Below are positions 45,687 to 54,630 of a stretch of 64,000 nt of DNA, in pieces. The position numbers were made by a program, and so were the translations under genes. The notes under the pieces were generated by a model that saw only the letters and a program-made list of their open reading frames with translations, did not search any database and was not told where the DNA came from. Each line of letters starts with the position of its first letter. Position 1 is the first letter of the stretch. This DNA comes from Streptomyces sp. 378 (GTDB taxonomy: Bacteria; Actinomycetota; Actinomycetes; Streptomycetales; Streptomycetaceae). The stretch is from the NCBI RefSeq assembly GCF_030124145.1, contig NZ_JASKMS010000008.1, forward strand, positions 62,001-126,000, written 5' to 3'.

Positions 45687-47141
45687 TTACTGGTGCTTGT
45701 AGTGCTTGATGGAGTCGTCCTTGGCGGCCTCGTCGGCGAAGGCCTGGATCTTTTTGATGGCCTCGGCCGGGGTGAGGCGGCCGGCCATCATCTCGCCCAG
45801 ACCGGACACACCGATCTTCTCCTTCTGCAACTGCACATACCAGTCCTGGAGACGGGGATTCACCACGTTCTCCCCGGCCTTGTCCAGCGCCGCGACACCC
45901 GACTTCAGACCGGGGGTGAGGGCGACGCCGTCGGTGCCGCCGTTGTACGCGGTCAGCGATTTCACCTTGCCGGTGAAGTTCTTCGAGGAGGCCTCGCTGA
46001 GCATGATGCGGAGCTGTTCCATACCGCCGGCGGTGTTCTTCGCCTTGGCCGGGACGATGAAGGGCTCTCCGCCGGAGGCCCAGATGGTGCCGAAGGGCAT
46101 CTTGTCGGAGGAGTCGAGGCCGGTGGGCGCGGAGACGGCCAGGTCGAAGTCCTCCGGGATGACGTTGGCGGACTCGTTCTCCACCCAGGAGCCGTTCGGG
46201 ATGAACAGCGCCTTGCCCTCGGCCCAGGCGGTCTGCGACTGGATGTGGTCCAGGCCCGGCGTGCCCTTGAGGACGTAGCCCTTCTTGTGGAGCTCGTAGT
46301 ACGCCTCGAAGCAGGCCTTGACGGCCGGGTGCTTCCAGGCGTTCGGCTCCAGGTTGTCGATCGCGTCGAGGACTTCACGGCCGCCGACCTTGCCGATCAT
46401 CGGGTAGAGCGAGAAGGGGAGGTAGTACGGGTATTTGCCCGCGTACGTCCAGCCCGCCATGCCCTTCTTCTTGGCCTTCGCGCAGACCGCGAGCATCTGG
46501 TCCCAGGTCTCGGGGTACTGCTCGTCGAGCGAGTCCAGGGCCTTCTGCGAGTACCAGACGCCGTACACCGTGTAGGCGTAGTACAGGATCCAGACCTTCT
46601 CGCCGTCGAACTGGCCCATCTCCACGATGCCGGGGCGCAGCGTGTCGCGGACCTTCTTGTCCGGGTCGTCGTAGGAGGGCGCGTCCAGCAGCGGGGTGAG
46701 GTCGGTGAGCTGGTTCTTGCCGACCAGGACGCCCATGTCCATCTGCTCGGCGCCGGAGTTGTCGATGAGGTCCGGCGGGGTGCCCTGGTTGAAGCGGGGC
46801 TGGAGGGTGGACTGGATCTTCTGGGTGGCGGAGAACTTCACCTGAACCTTGGGGAAGTTCTTCTCGTAGATCTTCACGGCGTCCTCGGCGTACTCCTTGC
46901 CGAAACCACCGTCGAACAGGACGAATTCCATGCCGGCCGTGTCATTGACGGCGAGCGGGTTCTTCGCGGTCTTCTTTCCGGCCTTGGCCTTGTCTCCGCT
47001 GTCGCCGCCGCCGCTGCTGGCGCAGGCCGACAGGAAGCTCATGGTGGGGACGGAGATCAGACCGAGCGCGGCAGACCTCTTGATCAGATCGCGGCGGCCG
47101 ACACCTTCGGTGCCGTGGTTCTCGGCGGAAGTGGATCCCAT
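45687..47141 (-). CDS. ngcE: NgcE-type GlcNAc/chitobiose-binding lipoprotein
   Basis: A 484-residue extracellular binding protein. The signal has a twin-arginine motif (GRRDLIKRSAALGL) and a lipobox (FLSAC), so it is a Tat-exported lipoprotein, as known for NgcE. The solute-binding fold starts at MEFVLFDGGFGKEYAEDAVK, and the aromatic-rich ligand side includes GWTYAGKYPYYLPFSLYP. The assignment to chitin-derived sugars rests on family likeness and on a DasR-like site at its promoter. Confidence 0.87.
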   Translation of the reverse strand: MGSTSAENHGTEGVGRRDLIKRSAALGLISVPTMSFLSACASSGGGDSGDKAKAGKKTAKNPLAVNDTAGMEFVLFDGGFGKEYAEDAVKIYEKNFPKVQVKFSATQKIQSTLQPRFNQGTPPDLIDNSGAEQMDMGVLVGKNQLTDLTPLLDAPSYDDPDKKVRDTLRPGIVEMGQFDGEKVWILYYAYTVYGVWYSQKALDSLDEQYPETWDQMLAVCAKAKKKGMAGWTYAGKYPYYLPFSLYPMIGKVGGREVLDAIDNLEPNAWKHPAVKACFEAYYELHKKGYVLKGTPGLDHIQSQTAWAEGKALFIPNGSWVENESANVIPEDFDLAVSAPTGLDSSDKMPFGTIWASGGEPFIVPAKAKNTAGGMEQLRIMLSEASSKNFTGKVKSLTAYNGGTDGVALTPGLKSGVAALDKAGENVVNPRLQDWYVQLQKEKIGVSGLGEMMAGRLTPAEAIKKIQAFADEAAKDDSIKHYKHQ

Positions 47142-47263
47142 GCTCAAGTCCTCGCCTTCTCCAGGACTCAGGCGGTGAACCGGATCCTCCGGCACCGCGA
47201 TCGGGTCAAGCTGGGTCGTGCAGGGAAGTGCGGGTGGTGACGTGCGGATCGTGTGAATGCCCG

Positions 47264-47279
47264 ACAGGTATAGTCCACT
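47264..47279. promoter_or_regulatory. DasR-like (dre) site at the ngcE promoter
   Basis: ACAGGTATAGTCCACT matches the dre consensus AGTGGTCTAGACCACT at 12 of 16 bases, and overlaps the -10 element of the ngcE promoter. DasR represses GlcNAc and chitin genes, which suits the transporter. Confidence 0.6.
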
Positions 47280-47296
47280 TCCCGTCAGCGGATCAA
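47267..47296 (-). promoter_or_regulatory. Vegetative-type promoter for ngcEFG
   Basis: On the minus strand, TTGATC and TATACC are 18 bp apart, a good match to HrdB-type -35 and -10 boxes. They lie about 125 bp upstream of the ngcE ATG. The dre-like sequence covers the -10 box, so bound DasR would block polymerase. Confidence 0.55.
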
Positions 47297-47468
47297 GATC
47301 GAGCACAAGGTTGGCCACGGGTCTTATCCGAGTTGAGACCTCACGGAAGTATGAGCGGCCTGCGGGTGCTCCGCCGGAAATATCCCGGACACCACGCCCT
47401 GATGCCACAGCAACACCCTTGACACTCTCCGCCACTTGGGCAACTACTGGTCCTTGCGCATCGAAGGT

Positions 47469-47480
47469 GACAACGTTGTC
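47469..47480. promoter_or_regulatory. LacI-type palindrome upstream of the GH92 gene
   Basis: GACAACGTTGTC is a perfect 12-bp palindrome 25 bp before the GH92 start, downstream of a TTGACA at 47,419. CG-centred palindromes of this kind are typical LacI-family operators. The cognate regulator is not encoded nearby. The rest of the 364-bp divergent gap holds the ngcE promoter and no gene. Confidence 0.55.
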
Positions 47481-47505
47481 CACTGCGCAGGGAGGGTACC
47501 CGTTG

Positions 47506-50500
47506 ATGCAGCGGAAAGCTCGGCACAGATGGGGTTCGGCGGTCGTGTCGGCGACCGCCTTGGCTTTGACCCTGGCTTCACAGGGCGTTGCGATCGCACT
47601 GCCCCAGGCCCCCGAGAGACCCGATCGCGAGTTCAGGTCCTCCTTCGAGGCGGACGACCCGCTTCCGGACTGGACGAACACGGTCGACACCGGTCCCGGC
47701 GGCGGCAAGCGCGCCTCCGGAGTGAACGGCGGCTACAGCAGCGGCATACCGGGCAATGTGACCGACCGGGTCACCGACGTCCGGGCCAGTGCCGAGAACA
47801 CCGGCGGTGGCGAGGTGAAGGAGAACCTCGTCGACGGCGAGCCGAGCACCAAGTGGCTGGCCTTCGAGCCCACCGGCTGGGTGGAGTTCGACCTGGATGA
47901 ATCGGTCAAGACAGTTCGCTACGCACTGACGTCGGCCAATGACGCCGATGAACGCGACCCCGAGGACTGGACCCTGAAGGGCTCGGCCGACGGCACGGAG
48001 TGGACGACGCTCGACACCCGGGCCGGCGAGTCCTTCACCGAGCGGTTCCAGACGAAGACCTACGACCTGGCCGAACCCGCCGAGTACCGGCACTTCCGGC
48101 TGGAGGTCACCCGGAACAACGGCGGCGGCATCCTGCAGCTCGCCGACCTCCAGCTGTCCACGGGCGGCGGCGACGGACCGGTCCCGCCGGACATGCTCTC
48201 GCTGGTCGACCGGGGACCGAGCGGCTCCCCCACCGCCAAGGCGGGCGCCGGGTTCACGGGCAAGCGTGCGCTGCGCTACGCCGGCCGGCACACCGCCGAG
48301 GGGCGGGCGTACTCGTACAACAAGGTCTTCGACGTGAACGTCGCCGTCGGCCGGAACACGCGGCTGGCGTACCGGATCTTCCCGTCGATGGCCGACGGCG
48401 ACCTCGACTACGACGCGACGAACGTCTCCGTCGACCTGGCCTTCACCGACGGCACCCACCTGAGCGACCTGCGCGCCACCGACCAGCACGGCTTCCCGCT
48501 GACCCCGCGGGGGCAGGGCGCCTCCAAGATCCTCTATGTCAACCAGTGGAACGACGTGGCCTCACGGATCGGCTCGGTCGCGGCCGGGAAGACCGTGGAC
48601 CGGATCCTGGTGGCCTACGACTCCCCCAAGGGCCCGGCGAAGTTCCGCGGCTGGCTGGACGACGTGAGCATCGCCTCCGTCGCCCCCGAGCGGCCGAAGG
48701 CGCATCTGTCGGACTACGCGGTGACCACCCGCGGCACCAACTCCAGCGGCGGCTTCTCGCGGGGCAACAACTTCCCGGCGACGGCGGTGCCGCACGGCTT
48801 CAACTTCTGGACGCCGGTGACCAACGCCGGTTCGCTGAGCTGGCTGTACGACTACGCGCGGGGGAACAACGCGGACAACCTGCCGACGATCCAGGCGTTC
48901 AGCGCGAGCCACGAGCCGAGTCCCTGGATGGGCGACCGGCAGACCTTCCAGGTGATGCCGTCGCTCGCCGCCGGTACTCCGGACCTCGGCCGGGAAGCGC
49001 GCGAGTTGGCCTTCCGGCACGAGAACGAGACCGCGCGGCCGTACTACTACGGGGTGCGGTTCGAGAACGGGCTGAAGGCCGAGATGGCGCCGACGGATCA
49101 CGCGGCGGCACTGCGCTTCACCTACCCGGGTGACGACGCGAGCGTCCTGTTCGACAACGTGACGGACCAGGCGGGGCTCACGCTCGACAAGGACAAGGGG
49201 GTCGTCACCGGCTACTCGGACGTGAAGTCCGGGCTGTCGACGGGCGCGACCCGGCTGTTCGTCTACGGCGAGTTCGACCAGCCGGTGGCCGAGGGCGATT
49301 CCAGCGGCGTCAAGGGCTACCTCCGCTTCAAGGCCGACGACCGGACGGTCACCCTGCGCCTGGCGACCTCGCTCATCAGCCTCGACCAGGCCAGGGACAA
49401 CCTCCGTCAGGAGATCCCCGAGGGCAGGTCCTTCGAAGCGGTGAAGAAGAGCGCCCAGCGGCAGTGGGACCGGCTGCTCGGCAAGGTCGAGGTGGAGGGC
49501 GCGACCCCCGACCAGCTGACGACGCTGTACTCCAACCTGTACCGGCTGTACCTGTACCCGAACTCCGGCTTCGAGAAGGTCGACGGGAAGTACCGGTACG
49601 CCTCGCCCTTCTCCCCCATGCCGAACCCGGACACCCCGACGCACACCGGCGCGGAAATCGTCGACGGCAAGGTGTACGTCAACAACGGCTTCTGGGACAC
49701 CTACCGCACGACCTGGCCGGCGTACTCGCTCCTCACGCCGGGCAAGGCGGGTGAGCTGGTCGACGGGTTCGTGCAGCAGTACAAGGACGGCGGCTGGACC
49801 TCGCGCTGGTCCTCCCCCGGCTACGCGGACCTCATGACGGGCACCTCGTCGGACGTGGCGTTCGCGGACGCGTACGTCAAGGGCGTCGACTTCGACGCCA
49901 AGGCGGCGTACGAGGCGGCCGTGAAGAACGCGACGGTCGTCCCGCCGAACTCGGGCGTCGGCCGCAAGGGCATGGCCACCTCCCCCTTCCTCGGCTACAC
50001 GAGCACCGAGACCCATGAGGGCCTGTCCTGGGCGCTGGAGGGCTACCTCAACGACTACGGCATCTCCCGCATGGGCCGAAAGCTCTACGAGGAGACCGGC
50101 GAGCGGCGCTACAAGGAGGAGTCGGAGTACTTCCTGAACCGCGCCCGGGACTATGTGAACCTCTTCGATCGGAAGGCCGGGTTCTTCCAGGGCCGGAACG
50201 CCAAGGGCGACTGGCGGGTCGCGTCCTCGACGTACGACCCGCGGGTGTGGGGCCACGACTACACCGAGACCAACGGCTGGGGGTACGCCTTCACCGCCCC
50301 GCAGGACAGCCGGGGCCTGGCCAACCTGTACGGCGGGCGCAAGGGCCTCGCCGACAAGCTGGACGCGTACCTGTCCACCCCCGAGACGGCCTCCCCCGAG
50401 TTCGTCGGCTCCTACGGCGGTGTCATCCACGAGATGACCGAGGCCCGGGACGTGCGGATGGGCATGTACGGGCACTCCAACCAGGTCGCCCACCACGCCC

Positions 50501-51303
50501 TGTACATGTACGCCGCGGCCGGGCAGCCCTGGAAGACGCAGCAGAACGTGCGTGAGGTGCTGTCCCGGCTGTACACGGGCAGCGAGATCGGGCAGGGCTA
50601 CCACGGAGACGAGGACAACGGCGAGCAGTCGGCCTGGTACTTGTTCTCCGCGCTCGGCTTCTACCCCCTGGTGATGGGCAGCGGCGAGTATGCGATCGGC
50701 TCGCCCCTGTTCAAGAAGGCGACCGTGCACCTGGAGAACGGGCGCGAGCTGGTGGTGAAGGCGCCCCGGAACAGCGCGAAGAACGTCTACGTCCAGGGGC
50801 TGAAGGTCAATGGCCGCACCTGGTCGAAGACCTCGCTGCCGCACTCGGTGGTCGCCAAGGGCGGTGTCCTGGAGTTCGACATGGGCTCGCGGCCGTCGTC
50901 GTGGGGCACGGGCAAGGACGCGGCACCCGTGTCGATCACCCAGGACGACGAGGTGCCCACGCCCCGGGCGGACCTGCTGAAGGGCGACGGCGCCCTGTTC
51001 GACGACACGTCGGCGACCGACGCCGCGGTGACCTCCGTGGACCTGCCGGTGCGCGAGGGCGCCGAGGCCCTGCAGTACACCCTGACGTCGTCGACGGACC
51101 GGGCGAAGGCACCGGCCGGCTGGACGCTCCAGGGCTCCCCGGACGGCGAGACGTGGCAGACGCTGGACCGGCGCTCCGGGGAATCCTTCGCCTGGGACCG
51201 GCAGACCCGCGCGTTCTCGGTGACGTCACCGGGTACGTACGGGAAGTACCGCCTGGTCCTCGACGGCGAGGCGACGCTGGCGGAGGTCGAACTGCTGCGC
51301 TGA
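47506..51303 (+). CDS. Secreted GH92 alpha-mannosidase with discoidin/CBM32-like domains
   Basis: A 1,265-residue exported enzyme. Signal peptide MQRKARHRWGSAVVSATALA.. precedes an F5/8-C-like domain at about 90-215 (VTDVRASAENTGGGEVKENLVDGE). The GH92 region runs from about 400 to 1,150 with NNGFWDTYRTTWPAYSLLTP, HEGLSWALEGYLNDYG and GDEDNGEQSAWYLFSALGFYP at about 1,034-1,054, the strongest family signature and part of the Ca2+-dependent active site. A second short discoidin-like part ends the protein. GH92 enzymes are exo-alpha-mannosidases acting on N-glycans and yeast mannan. The ATG has GGAGG upstream. The GH67 gene follows 20 bp later. Confidence 0.9.
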   Translation: MQRKARHRWGSAVVSATALALTLASQGVAIALPQAPERPDREFRSSFEADDPLPDWTNTVDTGPGGGKRASGVNGGYSSGIPGNVTDRVTDVRASAENTGGGEVKENLVDGEPSTKWLAFEPTGWVEFDLDESVKTVRYALTSANDADERDPEDWTLKGSADGTEWTTLDTRAGESFTERFQTKTYDLAEPAEYRHFRLEVTRNNGGGILQLADLQLSTGGGDGPVPPDMLSLVDRGPSGSPTAKAGAGFTGKRALRYAGRHTAEGRAYSYNKVFDVNVAVGRNTRLAYRIFPSMADGDLDYDATNVSVDLAFTDGTHLSDLRATDQHGFPLTPRGQGASKILYVNQWNDVASRIGSVAAGKTVDRILVAYDSPKGPAKFRGWLDDVSIASVAPERPKAHLSDYAVTTRGTNSSGGFSRGNNFPATAVPHGFNFWTPVTNAGSLSWLYDYARGNNADNLPTIQAFSASHEPSPWMGDRQTFQVMPSLAAGTPDLGREARELAFRHENETARPYYYGVRFENGLKAEMAPTDHAAALRFTYPGDDASVLFDNVTDQAGLTLDKDKGVVTGYSDVKSGLSTGATRLFVYGEFDQPVAEGDSSGVKGYLRFKADDRTVTLRLATSLISLDQARDNLRQEIPEGRSFEAVKKSAQRQWDRLLGKVEVEGATPDQLTTLYSNLYRLYLYPNSGFEKVDGKYRYASPFSPMPNPDTPTHTGAEIVDGKVYVNNGFWDTYRTTWPAYSLLTPGKAGELVDGFVQQYKDGGWTSRWSSPGYADLMTGTSSDVAFADAYVKGVDFDAKAAYEAAVKNATVVPPNSGVGRKGMATSPFLGYTSTETHEGLSWALEGYLNDYGISRMGRKLYEETGERRYKEESEYFLNRARDYVNLFDRKAGFFQGRNAKGDWRVASSTYDPRVWGHDYTETNGWGYAFTAPQDSRGLANLYGGRKGLADKLDAYLSTPETASPEFVGSYGGVIHEMTEARDVRMGMYGHSNQVAHHALYMYAAAGQPWKTQQNVREVLSRLYTGSEIGQGYHGDEDNGEQSAWYLFSALGFYPLVMGSGEYAIGSPLFKKATVHLENGRELVVKAPRNSAKNVYVQGLKVNGRTWSKTSLPHSVVAKGGVLEFDMGSRPSSWGTGKDAAPVSITQDDEVPTPRADLLKGDGALFDDTSATDAAVTSVDLPVREGAEALQYTLTSSTDRAKAPAGWTLQGSPDGETWQTLDRRSGESFAWDRQTRAFSVTSPGTYGKYRLVLDGEATLAEVELLR

Positions 51304-51323
51304 AAAGACGAGTTGGGGGTCTC

Positions 51324-53336
51324 ATGCCGCTTCCCGTGCCCGTCCTGCCCGACGGTGTCGACCCGGCCTGGCTGCCGCCCGCGGCCTTCCGGGCGATCGG
51401 TGGCCGCCGGACGCTGATCCGAGGATCGGGTGTGCTGGTGGAGACGGTGCACGGGGAGGTGGCGGAGGTCTGCCGGAGGTTCGGGGGCCGGGTCGTGCGG
51501 GACGCGTCGGACGACGGCCCGTACGACCTGGTCCTCGGCCTCGGTGCCGACGGCCTCGGCGACGACGGCCTCGGCGACGAGGGCCTCGGCGACGAGGGCT
51601 TCGCCACCGCGCGCGAGGGAGGCACGACGACCGTCACCGCCTCCGGCGGTCGCGGGCTGCTGTACGGGCTGTTCCACGTCGTGCGCCTCGGGGAGGCGGC
51701 CTTCACCGGCACGTGGGCGCGGGAGATCCGTCGTCCCGCCCTCGCGCCGCGCATGCTCGACCACTGGGACAACGTGGCCGTGCACCCGGTCATGGGCCAG
51801 GTGGAGCGCGGGTACGCGGGCGGCTCCCTGTTCTGGGAGGACGGCAGGGCACGAGGCGAACCCGGCCGGGTGCGGGCCTACGGCAGGCTGCTGGCGGCGT
51901 GCGGGATCAACGCACTCTCCGTGAACAACGTCAACGTGCACGCCACAGAGGCGCGCCTGCTGACCGACCGGATCGGTGAAGTGGCCGCCATCGCCGAGGC
52001 GTTGCGGCCCTACGGCATCCGCACCCACCTGTCGGTCTCCTTCGCCGCCCCGATCACGCTCGGCGGACTCCCCACGGCCGACCCGCTGGACGAGGCCGTG
52101 CGCTCCTGGTGGGCCGGGGTGACCCGGCGGGTGTACGAGGCGATACCCGACTTCGGCGGGTACGCCGTGAAGGCCGACTCGGAGGGGCAGCCGGGCCCGG
52201 CCGCCTACGGCCGCGGTCACGCCGAGGGCGCGAACCTGCTGGCGGCGGCGCTGGAGCCGTTCGGCGGCACGGTGCACTGGCGGGCCTTCGTCTACGACCA
52301 CCGCCAGGACTGGCGGGACCGGACGACCGACCGGGCCCGGGCCGCGTACGACCACTTCGTGCCCCTGGACGGCGCGTTCGCGGCGAACACCGTGCTCCAG
52401 GTGAAACACGGGCCGATGGACTTCCAGGTGCGTGAGCCGGTCTCGCCGCTCATCGGGGCGATGCCGCGCACCCGGCTGGCGGTGGAGCTGCAGGCCACCC
52501 AGGAGTACACCGGGCAGCAGCGGCACGTGTGCTGGCTGGGGCCCATGTGGAGCGAGGTGCTGCGATTCCGGCACGCACCCGAGTCCGCGGTCGGCGCGTC
52601 GGCGCGGGGCGGGCTCGTCGCCGTGTCGAACGCCGGTGACGACCCGTTCTGGACGGGGCATCCGCTGGCGCAGGCCAACCTGTACACCTTCGGGCGGCTG
52701 GCCTGGCAGCCGGACGCCGAGCCGCGCGCGGTGCTGGACGAGTGGATCGCGCTCAGCTTCCCGGACGCCCCCGCCCGGCTGGCCGACGGGCTGCACGCCG
52801 TGCTCGACGGTTCATGGCGGACGTACGAGAAGTACACCGCTCCCCTGGGCGTGGGCTTCATGGTGCAGCCGGGGCACCACTACGGGCCGAGCGTGGACGG
52901 GTACGAGTACAGCCCGTGGGGGACCTATCACTTCGCCGACCGGGACGGGATCGGCGTCGACCGCAGTGCGGCGACCGGCACGGGTTTCGCCGGGCAGTAC
53001 GGCACGCCGTGGTCCGAGCTGTACGAGTCGCCGGAGACCTGCCCCGACGAGCTGCTGCTGTTCTTCCACCATGTGCCCTACGGGCATGTGCTCACGAGCG
53101 GGAAGACCGTCGTCCAGCACATCTACGACACGCACTTCGAGGGCGTCGAGGAGGTCGAGCAGGCCCGCCGGGTGTGGACGGGCCTCGCGGACCTCGTCGA
53201 GCCGGGGCGCCACGCGCGGGTGGCCGAGCGCTACGAGGAGCAGCTCCGCGGTGCCCGCGAGTGGCGCGACCAGATCAACAGCTACTTCCTCCGCAAGTCC
53301 GGGGTGCCGGACGCGCGGGGGCGACGGATCTACTGA
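51324..53336 (+). CDS. aguA: GH67 alpha-glucuronidase
   Basis: A 670-residue cytoplasmic enzyme that removes (4-O-methyl-)glucuronic acid from the non-reducing end of small xylo-oligosaccharides. Catalytic residues fit the Geobacillus enzyme at a constant offset of two: Glu287 (VKADSEGQPGP) as acid, and Asp366 (GPMDFQVREP) with Glu394 (ATQEYTGQ) as the base pair. It has no signal peptide. It starts 20 bp after the GH92 gene, so it may share its transcript, and it converges with a transporter operon suited to aldouronates. Three 15-bp repeats lengthen a loop near residue 80. Confidence 0.93.
   Translation: MPLPVPVLPDGVDPAWLPPAAFRAIGGRRTLIRGSGVLVETVHGEVAEVCRRFGGRVVRDASDDGPYDLVLGLGADGLGDDGLGDEGLGDEGFATAREGGTTTVTASGGRGLLYGLFHVVRLGEAAFTGTWAREIRRPALAPRMLDHWDNVAVHPVMGQVERGYAGGSLFWEDGRARGEPGRVRAYGRLLAACGINALSVNNVNVHATEARLLTDRIGEVAAIAEALRPYGIRTHLSVSFAAPITLGGLPTADPLDEAVRSWWAGVTRRVYEAIPDFGGYAVKADSEGQPGPAAYGRGHAEGANLLAAALEPFGGTVHWRAFVYDHRQDWRDRTTDRARAAYDHFVPLDGAFAANTVLQVKHGPMDFQVREPVSPLIGAMPRTRLAVELQATQEYTGQQRHVCWLGPMWSEVLRFRHAPESAVGASARGGLVAVSNAGDDPFWTGHPLAQANLYTFGRLAWQPDAEPRAVLDEWIALSFPDAPARLADGLHAVLDGSWRTYEKYTAPLGVGFMVQPGHHYGPSVDGYEYSPWGTYHFADRDGIGVDRSAATGTGFAGQYGTPWSELYESPETCPDELLLFFHHVPYGHVLTSGKTVVQHIYDTHFEGVEEVEQARRVWTGLADLVEPGRHARVAERYEEQLRGAREWRDQINSYFLRKSGVPDARGRRIY
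51549..51605 (+). repeat. 15-bp tandem repeat within aguA
   Basis: GACGGCCTCGGCGAC occurs twice in tandem, followed by a GAGGGCCTCGGCGAC copy and a partial fourth. It encodes a DGLGD/EGLGD run in the N-terminal GH67 domain. The copies keep frame. Confidence 0.85.
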
Positions 53337-53874
53337 AGGACCGCCACGCCCGAGGGGTCGAGGACCAGGGGGTCACCCTGGTCCACCCGTTCGCCGGTGA
53401 GCAGGTCGGTGGCCGGGGCGTGGGCGGTCAGTCGGGCCGGTCGCGGGGCGTGGTTGAGGAGGAAGAGCAGACGGGTGCCGACGGGCGCCACCCGGGTGGC
53501 GGTCTCCACCGCCGGATGCCCGGCGTAGGGGCCGAGCAGGTCGTGGCGGGTCAGCACCCTGCCTACGACCTGGTCGACGCCGGGCTGGTCCAGGGCGGTG
53601 GCGACGTACCAGGCCTCGCCCGAGCCGCGGCGGTTGCGGGTCACGGCCGGGGTGCCCGCGTAGAAGTCGGCGCCGTAGGTGGCGACCGGTTCGGCTCCCC
53701 GCGGGAGGACGATCCCGAAGACGAGCCGGGCCGTCGCCCCCGGTTCCGGGACGGTCTGTCGACGGTGAGGGTGTCGATGCCGGACCGGGTGAACAGGCGG
53801 TGGTCCTCGTCCCAGACCTCCCGCGGCCACTGCTCGGGGTTGTAGTCGCCGCCGTAGCGGATCTTGGGCGTCAT
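53330..53874 (-). pseudogene. GH42 beta-galactosidase remnant (internal deletion)
   Basis: The first 38 codons read MTPKIRYGGDYNPEQWPREV and then ..FTRSGIDTLTV, the exact N-terminus of GH42 beta-galactosidases (the YGGDYNPEQW motif). At about 53,757-53,760 homology stops. After a frame change the DNA encodes only the family's C-terminal domain (PRGAEPVATYGADFYAGTPAVTRNRRGSGEAWYVATAL to the stop). Around 500 central residues with both catalytic Glu are missing. The gene overlaps the DUF624 stop as ATGA, showing it was the last cistron of the transporter operon. It also overlaps the aguA end by 7 bp. Confidence 0.82.
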
Positions 53875-54554
53875 GCGGTGAAGTCCTTCCGCGTCTCGGC
53901 GATCACGGCCCGGCTGCCGTGCAGCAGAGACAGCAGCAGCGGGGCGGCCAGCAGGGCGGGCAGGGCCTCGGTCAGCAGGGCCGTCGACGCGGCCGTGAGC
54001 ATGAGCAGGGAGGCGGCGGCGAGGGTGGCGTGGCCGTGCCGGGACAGGAAGTACGCGGCGAGGCGGGCGGTGTCGCGGGCGCGGAAGGTGAACAGCGAGG
54101 TGAGGACGAGGGCGTGCGCGCCCCACAGGAGGGAGCCGGCGCCGATCGCGGCGAGCAGCAGCGCCCACCAGCGGGGTAGGCCGGTGGCGGAGAAGTGCGT
54201 GAGGGTGAAGGCGATGACCGTCAGCCAGGCCAGCAGGGGTGCCCACAGCTTCAGTGCCGGTACGGCGTTGAGCCGCCAGCCGCGCAGGTAGGCCCGGGCC
54301 GGGTGCAGCTCGGTGAGGTCGCGGCTCCGGTGGTGCAGGGCGTAGAGCCCGGCGGACAGGGCCGGACCGAGGGGCAGCAGGCACAGGGCCGCGAGGGGAA
54401 GGTTCGCCGGGTCGGGGCCGAGCAGGAGCAGCCCGGCCAGGCCCGGGGAGGCGGCGAGGAGCAGCAGTGCCTCGACGGTGAGGACGGTGTGGATGAGGGC
54501 GGAGGCCCGGGAGAGGGGGCCGGTGCCGAAGTCGGAGGTCCGTGCGGTGCTCAC
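53871..54554 (-). CDS. DUF624 (YesL-like) membrane protein
   Basis: A 227-residue protein with five or six hydrophobic helices (for example ALIHTVLTVEALLLLAAS and LWAPLLAWLTVIAFTLTHF) and the DUF624 pattern GPALSAGLYALHH. YesL-like proteins accompany LplABC-type oligosaccharide transporters, as here; their role is unknown. It starts at GTG and lies 76 bp after the binding-protein gene. Its stop overlaps the start of the broken GH42 gene. Confidence 0.78.
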   Translation of the reverse strand: MSTARTSDFGTGPLSRASALIHTVLTVEALLLLAASPGLAGLLLLGPDPANLPLAALCLLPLGPALSAGLYALHHRSRDLTELHPARAYLRGWRLNAVPALKLWAPLLAWLTVIAFTLTHFSATGLPRWWALLLAAIGAGSLLWGAHALVLTSLFTFRARDTARLAAYFLSRHGHATLAAASLLMLTAASTALLTEALPALLAAPLLLSLLHGSRAVIAETRKDFTA

Positions 54555-54630
54555 GCCGTGACCTCCCTGCCGGGCGCCGGGTGGGGCCGGGCGACGGCGG
54601 GCCGGGCGCGGGGCATGTCGGGGACCCGGT

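Noticed and set aside
44466..47240. A 924-codon plus-strand frame over ngcF and ngcE
   Set aside because: Repetitive Arg/Val/Asp/Glu-rich antisense sequence without any family signature.
48562..50844. A 760-codon minus-strand frame opposite the GH92 gene
   Set aside because: Antisense low-complexity sequence; the GH92 signatures are on the plus strand.
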